A stretch of 64,000 nucleotides of DNA, from contig VWZX01009108.1 of the NCBI GenBank assembly GCA_013399015.1, positions 2,224,822 to 2,288,821 on the forward strand, written 5' to 3'. Shown piece by piece: positions 47,701 through 60,830 of the stretch. The position numbers and the translations under genes are program-made. The number at the start of each line of letters is the position of its first letter. The stretch's first letter is position 1. Under the pieces are notes generated by a model that made no database searches, had not been told where the DNA came from, and was given only the letters and a program-made list of their open reading frames with translations. Origin of the DNA: Galbula dea. Lineage: Eukaryota; Chordata; Aves; Piciformes; Galbulidae.

Positions 47701-50357
47701 CATCATGATAAATGAAAGCCACTGCACACACTGCAAATGCAGGAATACAGTGATTAGCTGTACACCGGAGGTTCAACGTCTTCATTTGTTTCCTCCAAGA
47801 ACATCTCTCCCAGCCAACACAAGCACACGTAGAGTCTCCTCCAGAGACAAAAGGATAGAGGGGAAAAACAATCATGAACTTTTGGAAATTGCTAAGCTCA
47901 CACAAGGATTTTTATCCCTGGATCACCTCTAAAGAAAGCCTGTCCAAAGCAACCAATTAAATGGGACTGCAGAGATGAAGCGACCTGCTGCTCAACTCCT
48001 CTGCTGATGATCAACAGTCTGGTATCTAGGCAGGCTGGTGACCCCCAGGCACTGCAGAACTCACCTTTCCTCACCAAGCAGAAACCCTGAGACCACCTCA
48101 GCATCAGAGTTGGGTTCACAAGAGGAAGTACAAGGCACTAACACAGGACACTGACTCTAACCACTGTTCAGCCAATGCTGAAGGAAGCCCATGCCCTTGT
48201 ACCTCATACCTGACTGTGCCACCAGCCGTGCAACGCTGCCTTCTCTCCTCCACCAGAGCATCAAATACTTTGCTTGCACACTTCCAGCAATCTGTTGTTT
48301 TCATCAATGCCAATTCTCTCCTTGCAAACTTCAATCTTGGAGTGACCTGCCTTTACAAAAATGCTAATTAGGTCTTTACTACCCCCAGGCTTTCTGCAAG
48401 AAAACAGGCATCTGCCATGTGCACTCCTACTCCAGCAATGTTTTCCCATTCCACATCAACAAAACAAGTGTGTCACTTGGTCAGTGACACACAGAGGACA
48501 CAGCCCAGCTTTGGAAGAAACCTGGGAAAGGAGCTGCATCACCCACTACATTTCACACTCCCAAACACCACAAGGAACATCCAGGCTCCCAGAGGAGACC
48601 ATGCACCTTGTGAGAGGCTGCAACACCTGGCTCACCACGGGCTGGCTCCTTGCTCCAACGGTGCTGGGTTTCCTCAGCATTTCCCTGAAGAACAGGCTGC
48701 TACCATACCTCCCTGCCCACACACAGGCCTTCCAACCTACATCATCCCCTTCCCAAGACACTCTGGTATTTTTAGCACAAGGTACTCAGAGAGAAAGGCA
48801 ATCTGCTTCCATCAGTTGGTCACACTGATTACTCCCACTCAGAGGTGTCCTTCTCTGTGCTGAGGGACACGCAAGTTTTCTGGCTGCAAAGCCTACGTAG
48901 GAATGGCTGCCAATCCCCTCTGTGACACCAGCTCGTTTCTCTGGTTCATGTTGGTTCTTTACTCCCTCTTAAGAAGGAAAAGGGGAGCATTTCCCAGGGC
49001 CAACCTGCCCCCCAGTTCCCACACACACATGAACAGCCACAGAACAACACGAGGAGGGACTGCTGCAAGAGATCCATCTTCTGCACAGCTCTGAGATCAC
49101 CTAAGTGTCCTCCAAATGCCAAGCCCTGCAGGTCCCACCTTCTGGCTCAATTCTAAGAGAACACAGCACTCCCAGCCAGACTTAGGGAAGGTGCCATCAT
49201 ACTTGCACAGAGGAGCAAAGCTACCCTGACACTGCAAACCACCTTTGATGAAGGAACAGGCACCTAAACACACTGACAAAGACAACCAGGCAAGTCAAGT
49301 GTGACATAGGAGAATACCACAGGTCCCCCAGCTTCCAAGCAGGTAAGCCACCTTCCCACTTCTTAGCTTCCCAATTCAGAAGATGCTTCTCAGTCACCAC
49401 TGCCCACCTCCAACAGGACAGAAAGCTCTCCATAGCTAATCTGTACTGTACTTGGCAAGCAGAGAGCTGAAAGATAAGGGAATATACTCAGATAATAAGA
49501 ATGTGGCACAAGTGGCTTTGGGGGAAGCATTTCAGGGCTTGAGAGATTTTTTTTTTTAATGCAGTATTATACAAGCAGGATAAGTCCTAGACCATGTGGC
49601 GACACAACTGAGCTGTGTGCAGCTGCTGAGCCAGCTATCTCTTTCCAGGGGCAAGACTAGTTCCCTACATAAATGGTCCTTTAAATTTTTTTTAATGCCA
49701 GCTGCATGAATAGGACTTTCATGGATTCCTACAGTGACACACAAAGACATCCTCCAACTTTCAGAGCTGCTCAGCAAGCCTACATGCTAGCTGCCTTCAC
49801 CAACTAAGTTCAGAACTCATACTAAGAACAAAACTCTTCTTCCCAGGAAGCTTGTCTCACTGGGGATGTTCTGCTGACTCCAAAAAGTCAGGATTTCTGA
49901 TGAAGTTTGATTAAGGCCAAACAGACTTTGCAGCTTCAGCTCCCAGAGACTACACCAGATCCTCCTCCGCCACTGTCCTTAGACTACTACATAGGGTTTC
50001 TCTGTCCACACGGTGTGCCTCGAAACAGAGGCACAAAAGAAACCAAGATAAGCATGTAATCAATAGGCCTCACCCTTGCTGCTCTCCTGCTGTTGCTGCT
50101 GTTTTTCAAAGGGAACTTTTCCTTCCTCCCTCCCCTTCTGCATCCTCTCCTCTGGCAGGCGAACCGACAGCTGCGACTGCACTAAGCCAGACCCAGCAGA
50201 CTGCTCTGCAGAGCTGTGCTTTGGGGCCACAATGTCTCAGAGCCAGGACAATCTCCAAGAGCTGCTTTTGCTAGTGTGACCAGGGTTTTGCTGCTGCAGA
50301 TGTGAAGCTGCACCCAAGGCCTTGTCCCACCCCAATGGACCAGATCCAGAAGCATGG

Positions 50358-50748
50358 CTAGATGAGGAAAGGCTGAGAGAAATGGGTTTGTTCAGCCTTG
50401 AGAAAAGAAGGCTTAGGAGAGACCTTATCACCATGTTCCAGTATTTAAGGGATTGCTACAAGGAAGATGGAAACTCCCTTTGTACAAGGAGTCCTATGGA
50501 AGAGACAAGGGATATTGTGTACAAGTTATTCCTGGGGAGATTCTAGTTGGACAGGAGGAAAGTTTTTCACAATAAGAACTATCAAGCATTGCAATAATCT
50601 CCCCAGGGAAGTGGTGGATCCTCCAACATTGGCCACTTCTAAGATTCAGCTGGACAGGGGCTGGGCCATCTTGTCTAGACCAGGCCTTTGCCAATAAAGG
50701 TTGGACCAGATGATCCTTGAGGTCCCTTCCCAACCTGGTGTTCTAGGA
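50358..50748 (+). mobile_element. CR1 LINE 3' fragment
   Basis: Plus-strand GAGGAAAGGCTGAGAGAAAT, TTCAGCCTTGAGAAAAGAAG, CTCCCCAGGGAAGTGGTGGA and GGTTGGACCAGATGATCCTT define a CR1 tail closely related to the copy at 40348-40853. The two share a 39-bp stretch without a difference near the 3' end. The element is 5'-truncated and its terminal repeats are reduced to GTGTTCTAGG. Confidence 0.95.
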
Positions 50749-53700
50749 AACACTATCCTTCTCCTCCATCTGCAGCAGCTCAAGCTCCCCCAGGAGAGGC
50801 TGTGACCCCAGGAACACCACCATGTGTACTCCTTCCTGCTGAGTAGAGAGACACAGTTTCAAGGCATGAAGGGAGTAAGTCCTGCTCCTCTCAGAGTAGC
50901 CAAGGCACCAAAGCCACCCTGTGATGGATTTCCACACTTATCTCTAAGGCATTCCTCCCCTCATGTTGCAGTACATGAGGTTTACAGCCTGATTCTCTTA
51001 AAACTGCTTGTAGCAGCCCAATCCCACAGTGTCAGTCAGCAACTGGCACTTACTAAGTGGTTTATACTGCTCTTTCCAGCTGTGCTGCTTCTCCAGAGCA
51101 AGACAGAGGAGCCTGTGGTCTTTCCAAGACACGTGGGAGGTATGATACTCAAAGAGCACCCAAGACATGACCACTACAGGGAAGCATGGAAGAGCTGGAT
51201 CTATGGGAAGGCTGAACAATCCCAACTGCTCTGCTGCAGTTCCTCGAGGGATGGACATGACAAGCACAAGGATGAAGATAAAAGACATTCTCAGTGTAGC
51301 TGAGACAGGGAGAACAATCTGTACTGTGCTTTCAGGAAATCCTCTCTCTTTTCCATATTCATATTGTTCCAAGAACTCCCACATGACAGCTCCTCTAGAT
51401 CAGTGCAAGCTATTACAGAAGTCAAGAAACACAGACAAAACCTTGAAGACATTCTCACAGCACATTCAGCAAGGCTGATGGTTTATCTACCTGACTGCAA
51501 TCTTCCCCACTTGCACTGCAAGACCAGGCTTTCAGGACTAAAGCTCAAGTACTAAGGCATGGAAATACATAAGATAGCAAAAGGAGCAGCCAACAGAAGG
51601 CACAACCCTTCCACTGCAGTAGCTGACAACTGCATCTGAAGGAGTTGTGCAGCAACAACCGAGTCTGACTGAACACATGGGGAAACCTCATGGCCCCCAC
51701 AGGGCAGCCCCCAACTCACCCCACAGGCACACTGTGAGCTTGGTCCAGCCCCACCAGCAGTGAGCACAACCCATAGCTCCTGGGTGCACAGAAACCTGGC
51801 AGGACAGGTGAGAAATGAAGAAAATCTATTCTAGTTGGGTTGTTTGCAAATCTCTTCCCCTTCTCACCTTCCTGGTCTGGCAGAGGACAGCTCATTAGGT
51901 GCCTGGAGAGCTGCCAAAAACCAGATGAGCCTGAGCAAAGCCATGCTGCAGTGCTGCTGGGACCCACAAACAAGATAACTGGCCCTGCCACAGCCTGCTC
52001 TAACCCTTTTCCCAACCCCCTTCCAGAGACAGCAGGTGAAAGTGGTGCATACTCGAGATAAAAAGGGTAAATATAATTCAGCCCAACATGCACCTGTCCT
52101 CCAGACAAAGCCTACTCCAGGAAGCCAGGCTGTGCCTCTCAGCACACAAAGCTGGGTCTAAATCTGCCTGTAATAGAGCTTTTCAGGCTGACTGAACAGT
52201 AATGTTCACAAGCTGCTCCCCTCGAGGGAATACTGTATCTTCCTCACTGCATTACCCCAATCAGAAAGATCAGTGAGCAGCTCAAAGGCACCGGTGGAAG
52301 AGGCACCGCTGATGCGATTCCATTTAGAATCTATCAGAATATTTTATTCCTCCCTTTGAAAGCAACAGATTAGGTATTTCCAGGGCTCTTTGAAGTCTGG
52401 CAGAACAATTCACACCAGTGGACCAAACAAGCCCTTGCTCCTCATTCCTCTTGCTGTGCCAGGTACTGCAGATGGGAGAAAAGCCTCTTGGAAAGCCTGC
52501 CAGAGTCACCCGAGGCAAAGCTACCTCTTCAATCAAAGGCTAAACTCCCAGCCAAGGGGTAGCAGTTTCTCTTCATCACAGCAAGCTTTATTTCCATTCC
52601 AGCTTCTTTATTTTCAGAAAGTCTCCTGGAAAATTAAGTGTGGTGTGTACCTCTATTCCAAAAATCTTCCCTTGGCAAGTGCTGGGTTCCCCTTTCCTGG
52701 CAGACACTGAAATTCAACTCAGCCTCCCTGTTTATTTCCTTCTTGCTGTGGATATACACATCCTTGCTGAGCTCTGGAAGCAATTTGTTAGTTAGGAAAA
52801 ATAAAGAAAGATTTCTAGCTCCTGCATAAACAATGGCTGGTGACAAGAAGGGAAAGCCAAGGGCTGGAGAATTTCTCACATTTTATGAAAGTGTCTCTCA
52901 GTGCAGCAGATCAGACAAAAAGAACAAACCCAAACAAAGAGACTGAAACAGCTGAATATCAAAAGGGTACTGGGGAGATTGGCTGAGGCATCTTTCCATG
53001 CCCAGGATGAGAACCCCTGCCAGCCAACTTCAGCAAGCAGACATAAACAAGCATGGACTTTGCTGTTCCATGCTACAGATGCCTCCCAGCAAGGTGCTCA
53101 GCACAGCCCAATATTGGGAAAGCAGAGCCCAGGCTGCTGTACTTGCCAAACACACCTCCTATGGTCTCAAGTCTGAGTGCTAGGAGGAAAAAAAAAGGAA
53201 CATAAAAAAATCTTCCTTTAATTCACGCACAAAAAGGGAAAATAAGCAACTCAATGCTTCCTCTAGTCCAAAGCAAATTGATAGGATCATGCTGATCTAA
53301 TCCAGAGGGCATTCCCCTGCAGATTACAACAGTCTCAAAGTAGGTCATGCTTGGGCTTGAGTTTCTCAGCAGGCCCAACTCTGACATACTTCTAGAGTGA
53401 GCGTAGGTACATGTGTGTTTCTCCCTCTCCCCCTAGTAGCTCACTGAGAAACACTCCTAACCAAAAACCTAAATTAGTTTGCAGAGGGGAGTGAAGTCTA
53501 AGGGCTGGGTGTCTGTGTGGAACAGCAAGAGGCAGTTATTGCAGCCTTTTGACCTCCTCTCAGCGCTCCGGCCAGAGCTGGCAGCTGTTAATGGCCAAGG
53601 GCATTCCTCCCGCCCCGGGTTTCCAGGGGATTAGTGCTGGAATATCGACCAGCCAACACACTGCCTGCACGGATGTTAACAGGGCCAGCACCACACTGGC

Positions 53701-56700
53701 CAGGAGCTCAGCTCACCAGGAGAGCAGGGGTGTTCAAACCATAGCTGAAGCAACACACATTGAGACTTTGGCGTCCACACATGGTCCCATTCCTCCCTCA
53801 CACCCTCTTGTTTCTGAAGCATAAGGAGCTCACATGGCCACGCCTGGCACTCATTCCTGCTTTGGGGACAATGTTGGGCAAGGCTGCTTCTCCAAGCTGT
53901 AGTTGTTTCCAGGCTCACCCTCTACCCAACCAACCTGCTGCACATTTCAGGATGGAACAAACCAACAAACAAAAAAAACAGGAGACCTCTGTGAACTTGC
54001 ATTTTGCACAACAATCCAGGTGCCTCCATTTCTCCACCTCAGCAACTCTACTTCTTTCATCACACGAATACAAGAGCCACATAAAAGGAATCACCATCTA
54101 AGTTTGGACCCAGATCCCTACAAAACAAGGGCTAAGCACAGCAGTAGTTTTGATTTGTCAGGACAGAAGAGGAGCTCAACCCTAATCTTCCCTGATCACC
54201 CTGGGACAGCTACAAAACAAAACATCCACCCATACAGAATTGCTTTTACACCCACGCACTCAGATCAGATCCCCTCCCAGCTGCTACAGCACTTGCCTCA
54301 TCCTCCAAGGACTACAAATGCAGGTTTTCTTCAGGGTCTTGGACTGTTTATGTGCAGAGTGAGGAAGAGAATTGCATTTGCTGAGGCTATGAATGATTTA
54401 TCATCACACTGAATGCAAGAGGAGCGGGGTCCCAGGGCTCGCTGCATGACCGGAATCTCGCAGGCAGGCTGCATCTGCAGAGATGTTTGTGTGCTCTCTT
54501 CAAATCATCATTAACCATCAGGACCCTCAAGAGGAGCATTTATTTCCTTGGGATTGTAAGGGAGATGGCTGCTGAGAAAACAGCTGGGCAGGATTTAGCC
54601 CCATTATATCCATCTGTCTTGTTCCACTCTCCCATCCCTCCACCTCCCAGTTTAATTGGGTACAAAAATAGAGATAATAATGAAAATAACAACAAAAAAA
54701 GAGAGGGGGAAGGGCAGTCTATAGCACGGGCCAACTGCAGGTCACAGCTCTGGTCTGTGCAAGCACAGGCAGCTGCACAGGGCAGGTTTAATATTTCCAA
54801 ATGCTTCCCCCCACCACCACCCCCAGGGTTTAAGGTACTCATCCCATTCTCCAGATGATATGTGCAGCTCTGGAAGTGCAGGTGTTATAAATAAACAAAA
54901 ATATGCCCACAACAGCACACAGCTTTCAGCTGGGAAAGAGGGCATCAAGTATTCTTAATGAAATGGTTTTGCATTTCCCAGCAGTTGTGTGTTCTCTGGA
55001 GACAGGGCAATTAAACAAACACATAGAGCAAGAGCCCAGACTTCTACAGGAGTTTTGCCACAGACTGAAATGAGGCAGGAATGCCATCCATGGAGCTCCC
55101 CCAGCCAGCTATGCAGACTGTAACCTAATATTATGCCTCCCGTTAAGAGTGGGATACCAAGAGACAACCCTATTTAATGCAGAACTCTGCGTCTAGGGAT
55201 AAAGCAGGATGGAGCCAACCATCAATCATTCTGCTCCTCTTTCCCTGTAGGATTACACAGGCCAACCCCACTGGTAGGAAGTATTTATAAAGTATTATTT
55301 TAGTTCTAGGTACTGCAGACTTTTTATAGTTACTATATCCCTGTATTTTCTGAGTACTATATTTCCATGCACATAATCCTCACCTCCAACCCACTCAACT
55401 GCTCCCTTGGAAAACAGCCCTCAGATTACCCACAACTCACCCTCCCTCCTTCCCAACAGCTATGCATCCCACCAGTTATCCCAGCACAGGCTCTCAAAAA
55501 CCAGGGAGAAGGAAACCCAAGCAAAGAAGGATCAGGCAGGGGACGAGCAGCCCTGGAGTAAACCTCCCCCTTTTTTACAACACCCCCTGCACTGCACTTG
55601 AATCATTTCCTCCTTCCTCCCCAGGCAACCCGTGGATTAGAAGCATGAAAGTACAGCAATTACCCTCTTCAATTACCTTAAAAACTCAGGAAGAATAAAT
55701 TGTTTGCAATGGAGAGCCCTCTTGCCTGCTCCCCACACAAAGCTCCATCTACAGCTAGCCTACCGAAATCTGTATGCTCTGCAGACCACAACCGTCCCTG
55801 AGCAGTCAGCTTTCATTTCCTGGGAGTCCTCCAAACTTGGCATCGTGGCTCACATGTAGATACCTGCCACTGCTTTTGGAGCCTTCATTTCTTCTCGCCC
55901 CCCCCACCCCCAGCACGCAGTCCACATTATCACAAAACAGAAGCAGGAGGAGAAGGGAGCAGTGAAACTTCTCACTGAAACCACCTCTTCATTCCAGGCT
56001 TGAGGATGTGGTGTGGCACCAGCCTGGAAAAGAAACCCTCATCCCCACCGTGCTTCCCAGGGCTGTTTGGAGAAACAGCACCAGACATCAGCTGACACTA
56101 GCAATTACATCCAAATAGCAGATACAAGGTCTGTTATCGATCTGTTCCTAGAGGGAAGGACAAGCTCTCCAGTAAAAAGGGGTGTCATGTTATTAAATTC
56201 TGAAAGGATAATAACCCAACACAGAGGGCACAGCTGTTACTGGTACACTTCAGGCTTCGTTTCCGAGCCTGACAGGGAGCAAAAGATCATCAGAGCGCTT
56301 CACTGTTCCCAGACAGGCCTAGAAATTGCAGGAATAAATTACCATATCCATATCCAAATTATTGGGCTGAGGGGGCTGCAGCTCTACTGGCAGCAACTGG
56401 CCTCGTGCCACTGCCAGTTGCTCCCAGCAGCTGCTTTGACCACACTGTTGGAGCAGAAAAATCAAACCCCTTTGACCTCTCCAAGCTCTCCAGCTGCACC
56501 CCAGAGCAGGAGTTCTGACAGCAAAAACTTGCACCAGCCCATGGAGAAGGTGTAGGGGAGGGATGACTCTCTCCTGGGGTAACCTGACCCAACATCCTGC
56601 TGAAGAACAGGAACAGACAGCTCTGCAAAAAACCCTGGATCAATTCTGCTGCAGAAAGAAAACATAGCTCAGGTAAGTGAACAAGCCATGGCCTTTCAAC

Positions 56701-59700
56701 AGCAGCAGCTCAAAAGAATGGAGGAGTTTAACCAAGCTGCTGCTGGGGAGGAAGAAAAAGAAAAAAAGAACCAAGAAGAGCTATCGATTTTTATGAGCTT
56801 GGAGTCAAGAGATCCATAAATTATTCACAAGGCAACAGAGATGGCAGATTTCTTGGACATTTCAGCACCACACTACACATAATTATGAGCTTAGATCACT
56901 TGGCCAGACTGTCCCACAACTGAGCCTTTATAAACAGCAAGAGAGATCTCTAAAATGGATGCCTGAACGTGTTAGAGGCCACCACCCCATCAGCAGCTTT
57001 GCAGGGCACACCAGGGGTTACAGGCAGAGCTGGACAGACAGAACCACAACAGACACATGGTTTCATAGCATACTTTGGGGGTTTTCCACCCCTCTGCAGA
57101 CAGCAGGTCTCCCTGTCTGCATTAACAAAATTACAAACATAACACCACGAATTAGAAATGAAATGCACCCATATCCCTGCCCAAAGAGGAATCCTGGCTG
57201 AGGAATCCAAGTCCTTCCAATCATCCCAAAAGGCAGCTGGAAATCAAGGTGAGAAGAGCCCTACAGATACCAGTTTTCACCTCAGATTTAACTCTGGGCA
57301 GAAAACAGTGAACTCCAGAGCTCTGCAGTGCTTCATCACTCCCAGCTTCATCACAGGCCTCAGGGGCAGCCTCTGGCAACTCCTATCTCCAGGTTCCCTT
57401 TGCAAAACAGAAAACAACAGTTTCCCTCCACTTGTGAGAGGAATGCACTGATGCACCCAGATGCAAGAGCAGCAGAGCCCTGGCAGAGATTACGAGCTGG
57501 TCTGCACAGATCCACACACCACAGCCAACCTCCAGTGCCAAAAGAAAGTGGCTCCTTAGGCCTACGGCACTCCAAGTGTTGTGGGACACCTGGGATTACC
57601 CCATCATGTGGGTGGAAAAGCAAGGACCAAAGAAGTGTTGCTGAAGCCATTCCAGTAACAGGCTCCAGTACCACCAGCCCCTGGTCCTGGCCAAGCACTG
57701 GGGACACTCTGTTTGAACCTCTGAGGCAGGTGTGATTCCAGAACATGTAGCAGACCTCAACACTGGAAAGGCTCCTGTTTAAAAAGCAGCAGACTGGAAC
57801 CTTCATACCAAGAGAAGTTTTTATGAATTCTAGTGGAGGAAGATCAATATTTTCTTTTGTGAAGTAAATCTGGCCACTGTGAAAACACCAGAGCAGCAGC
57901 TTAGAAGACAGATTTTCTGTTTATGCACAGCACCAGAAGGAGAAGCAAGAACAAAGGCAGCTTCACCCACCACCCCAACACAGACCTTGTCCAGGATCCC
58001 AAACCTTTAACTCACAGAAAGAGAAGCACACACCTCCCTCTGCTTGTGCTGAAAGAGTTGGAGGTTTTAAGAAGTGGTGGAGAAGAAATGAGCCATTTCT
58101 CTTTACCCTCCCCAAATCCCAGGGACTTGGATGTTTGGCCAGTTGCCCATAACTGCACCTAACCCCAACACAGTGTTGCAGCACTAAAGTCACCCAAAAC
58201 CCTGCAGGTTCCTGTAGGGCCAAGTGTGGGTCTCCAGCAGAAACCTCATGAACATGCAGCAAGTGCCCATTATCAGAGGCACACTGGGGGAAAGCTTTCA
58301 TGCTGAGTTGGCTCACACTAATGACCCCACAGCAGGATCTGGTAGGCAAAAAGGCAGCCCCAGATTTAGCCAGAGCTGCTTGAGTTTCAGATGGTGCAGA
58401 ACAGCACATTGATCCATTTATCGTCTGGGGGTTGCCATGGAGACCACAAGTCATTCCCCACCATCACCACTCCCCCCAAAGACCTCCCCATTGCTTTTCA
58501 GTTGATAGCTGGGCACTGGGGAAGCATTTGCAGCACCGTGGAAATTAAATCCACACTACAGGAGCAGGGGATTCAGAGCTGACATGGCCAAGGGACCTCA
58601 GCTTGAGGCAGACTGTCCTGCTCCTCCCCACTGAGCAAGTCCAAGCACCAAGATACTCCAAGCTTCTCACTGAATAAGTATTACTGGAAATTAACTATAA
58701 TAAAATGGGATTTTAATGCCCTTCCTGGGTTCTCCTCTGACAAGGGCTCACAAGGTAGCAGGGAGGAAATGCTTCAGTTCTGCAAATGCAACTGCCAACT
58801 TTGGATGCACGACTTTGGAGCATCCGAGAGCACAACCCTATCAGGGCCAAGCACCTGGGAGCTCCTGCTGTCTCCATGCACTCACATCCAGTAGAATGGC
58901 AGTTTTCTGCTCTTCATGTGGCAGATCCACCAGGGAGGATCACAGCTGATCCTCCACTGAAGGGAGCACAGCATCAAGAAAACATGTGACTCCTGTGCAC
59001 TACCAGCAGCAAGGTAAGAGCAGATCACACAGCTGAACTGACTTGGGCAACTGAACCAGAGCTCAGCCTCCAGCTGGTTGCTGCTCAGAAAGTCACTCCT
59101 CATCTGCAGAGGACACATAAGCCACCAAGTCAGTGGGTGGCAGAGCAAGGCCAGACATGAGCACATCCCATAATCCCACCCTTCAGATACACATTCCTCA
59201 ACTTCTCCCCCAGGAAGCAGAGAAACCTAACTGAGCTGCCTTTGGGGCAAACATCTCCATGCAATGCACAGCACAGGCTCCCACACCCCCACAGTCCAGG
59301 CTCTAGCTATTTCAGATGACACTGTTCAGCACTGTCCTTTACCTGAACAAGATATTATCACATTGCCTTTCTCCTGCTCCATGTGGGATGGGGAAACACC
59401 ATCAAGATAACCTGAGGAAAATTTTCTGGTCTTAGGTTTTGGCTTTTAGCTCTACACACAGGCACACAAACAAGCCACCTGCTTAGACAGAAGAGCTGAT
59501 CCTGAGTAATTCCCTTGCACTTCAAGAAGGAGCTGCTGTGCAGGTGCTGCACTCCTTAGCAGCTCATTCCCTACACATGCAAGCATGAACACTTGGTGCT
59601 GCCTTTAGCCAAGGTTCCAAAAGCACATTTACCACCAGCACCTCTTTTAGAAGGCCAAAGGAGATGACCTTTGTGCCACGCACAGAGGAAGAGATGGTGT

Positions 59701-60400
59701 CAACAGCTCCCTCCAGCACGGTGCTTTGCTGCCAGAAGAGCCCAACAGCCACTACCAACCCCAGGCACTGGAGCATGAGAACATGGGGCAGGTGGCAGAG
59801 CACAGAAAGGCAGCTGCAGGCTGAGAGCCTTCAGGGAAACTCAAGAAGCGTGGTGTAAATACTGTATGCGCCTGGAGCCAGAAAGCTCAGCGAGGGCTGT
59901 GTGTGGCATTTCCTGAAGGTTACCTCTAATAAGTGCTGTCAGCCTGCCAGCCTTCAACTGTCTACTGAGTCCTTCTGCAGGAAGCACAGCACTGCCTGAA
60001 CCTCTGTGGCATTGTCACAGTCTGTGACAGCGAGAGTTTAAAGAATAAAATTCCTCCCACGCGGTACAGAAGAGGTAGGTGGAGGACAGCAGGGCAAGCA
60101 AACCTCCCAAAGGCTGGCAGAGTGGAAGGGCATCTCTCTTCTTCCTATCTCCTGGTCACATAGCTGTGTGCTGAGCATTGTGCATCTCCAAAGCAAAGGG
60201 CAGGGGTGGTGACAGCCAGGCCCTGTGCAAATGAGCTGCAGCCCCACTGCACGCAGAGCTGCTCAGCACATCGCCTCGCAGGTGTACCCAGCGCAGGAAG
60301 GCAGGCAGAGGGCAAGACCATGAAGGCAGAGGCATGGACCTTGTGTCTCACCCTATATCAGAGCAACCAGTCAGTGGAGCCAGAGTACAGAAGCAAATGT
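50749..60400 (-). other. NCOR2: Intron-like DNA with GC-rich patches
   Basis: No exon or repeat family was recognised in 9.6 kb. Two CpG-bearing patches (53566-53655 and 54423-54470) and an AT-rich block (55280-55375) stand out from the background. The 180-codon plus-strand frame at 56013-56555 begins at GTG, has no domain I recognise and is not called. Confidence 0.55.
53566..53655. promoter_or_regulatory. Candidate enhancer patch
   Basis: This GC-rich patch has six CpGs in about 90 bp of otherwise CpG-poor DNA. It contains an E-box CAGCTG (53582-53587), GTTAAT and the TEAD/M-CAT word CATTCCT (53602-53608). A further CpG patch with CCGGAA lies about 0.85 kb to the right. Conservation has not been tested. 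Confidence 0.25.
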
Positions 60401-60830
60401 TTTGTGTCCAAAGAAAGGCAACAAAGCTGGTGAAGGATCTAGATCACAAGTCTAGTGAGGAGCAGCTGAGGGAACTGGGGTTGTTTAGCCTGTAAAAAAG
60501 CAGGCCCAGGGGAGACCTTCTCACTCTCTACAACTCCCTGAAAGGAGGTTGCAGCGAGATGGGGCTTGGTCTCCTCTCCTAGGTAGCTAGTGACAGGACA
60601 AGAGAAGTGGCCTCAAGTTGTGCCAGGGAAGGCTTGGGTTGGATATTAGGAAAAATTTCTTCACTGAAAGAGTGGCTAAGCATTGGAACAGGCTGCCCAG
60701 GGCAGTGGTGGAGTTACCATCCCTCAAGGTGTTCAAAAAACATGTAGATGTGGCACTGGGTGACATGGTTTAGTGGCATGGTGGTGTTGGGTCAACAGTT
60801 GGACTTTATCTTAGAGGCCTTAATGATCCA
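60401..60830 (+). mobile_element. CR1 LINE 3' fragment
   Basis: Plus-strand GTGTCCAAAGAAAGGCAACA, GAGGAGCAGCTGAGGGAACT, GGATATTAGGAAAAATTTCT, CAGGCTGCCCAGGGCAGTGG and TGGTGTTGGGTCAACAGTTG mark a typical CR1 tail. The final 40 bp lack part of the usual GATGATCTTAAAGG and TTTTCCAACC blocks, so the 3' end has suffered small deletions. A stop codon interrupts the LFSL frame. Confidence 0.95.

Larger units (their letters stand above)
40854..50357 (-). other. NCOR2: Intron-like DNA
   Basis: No supportable exon in 9.5 kb. Contents are a C10 run (42056-42065), an (AC)7 run (44761-44775), a small CpG-bearing patch at 41769-41795 followed by CAG|GTGAGG on the plus strand, and a T-rich patch near 49550. 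The CR1 copies that bracket it are inverted relative to each other. Confidence 0.55.

Noticed and set aside
56013..56555. 180-codon open frame on the plus strand
   Set aside because: It starts at GTG, has no recognisable domain and has no splice or promoter context. Shorter frames overlap it on the other strand.
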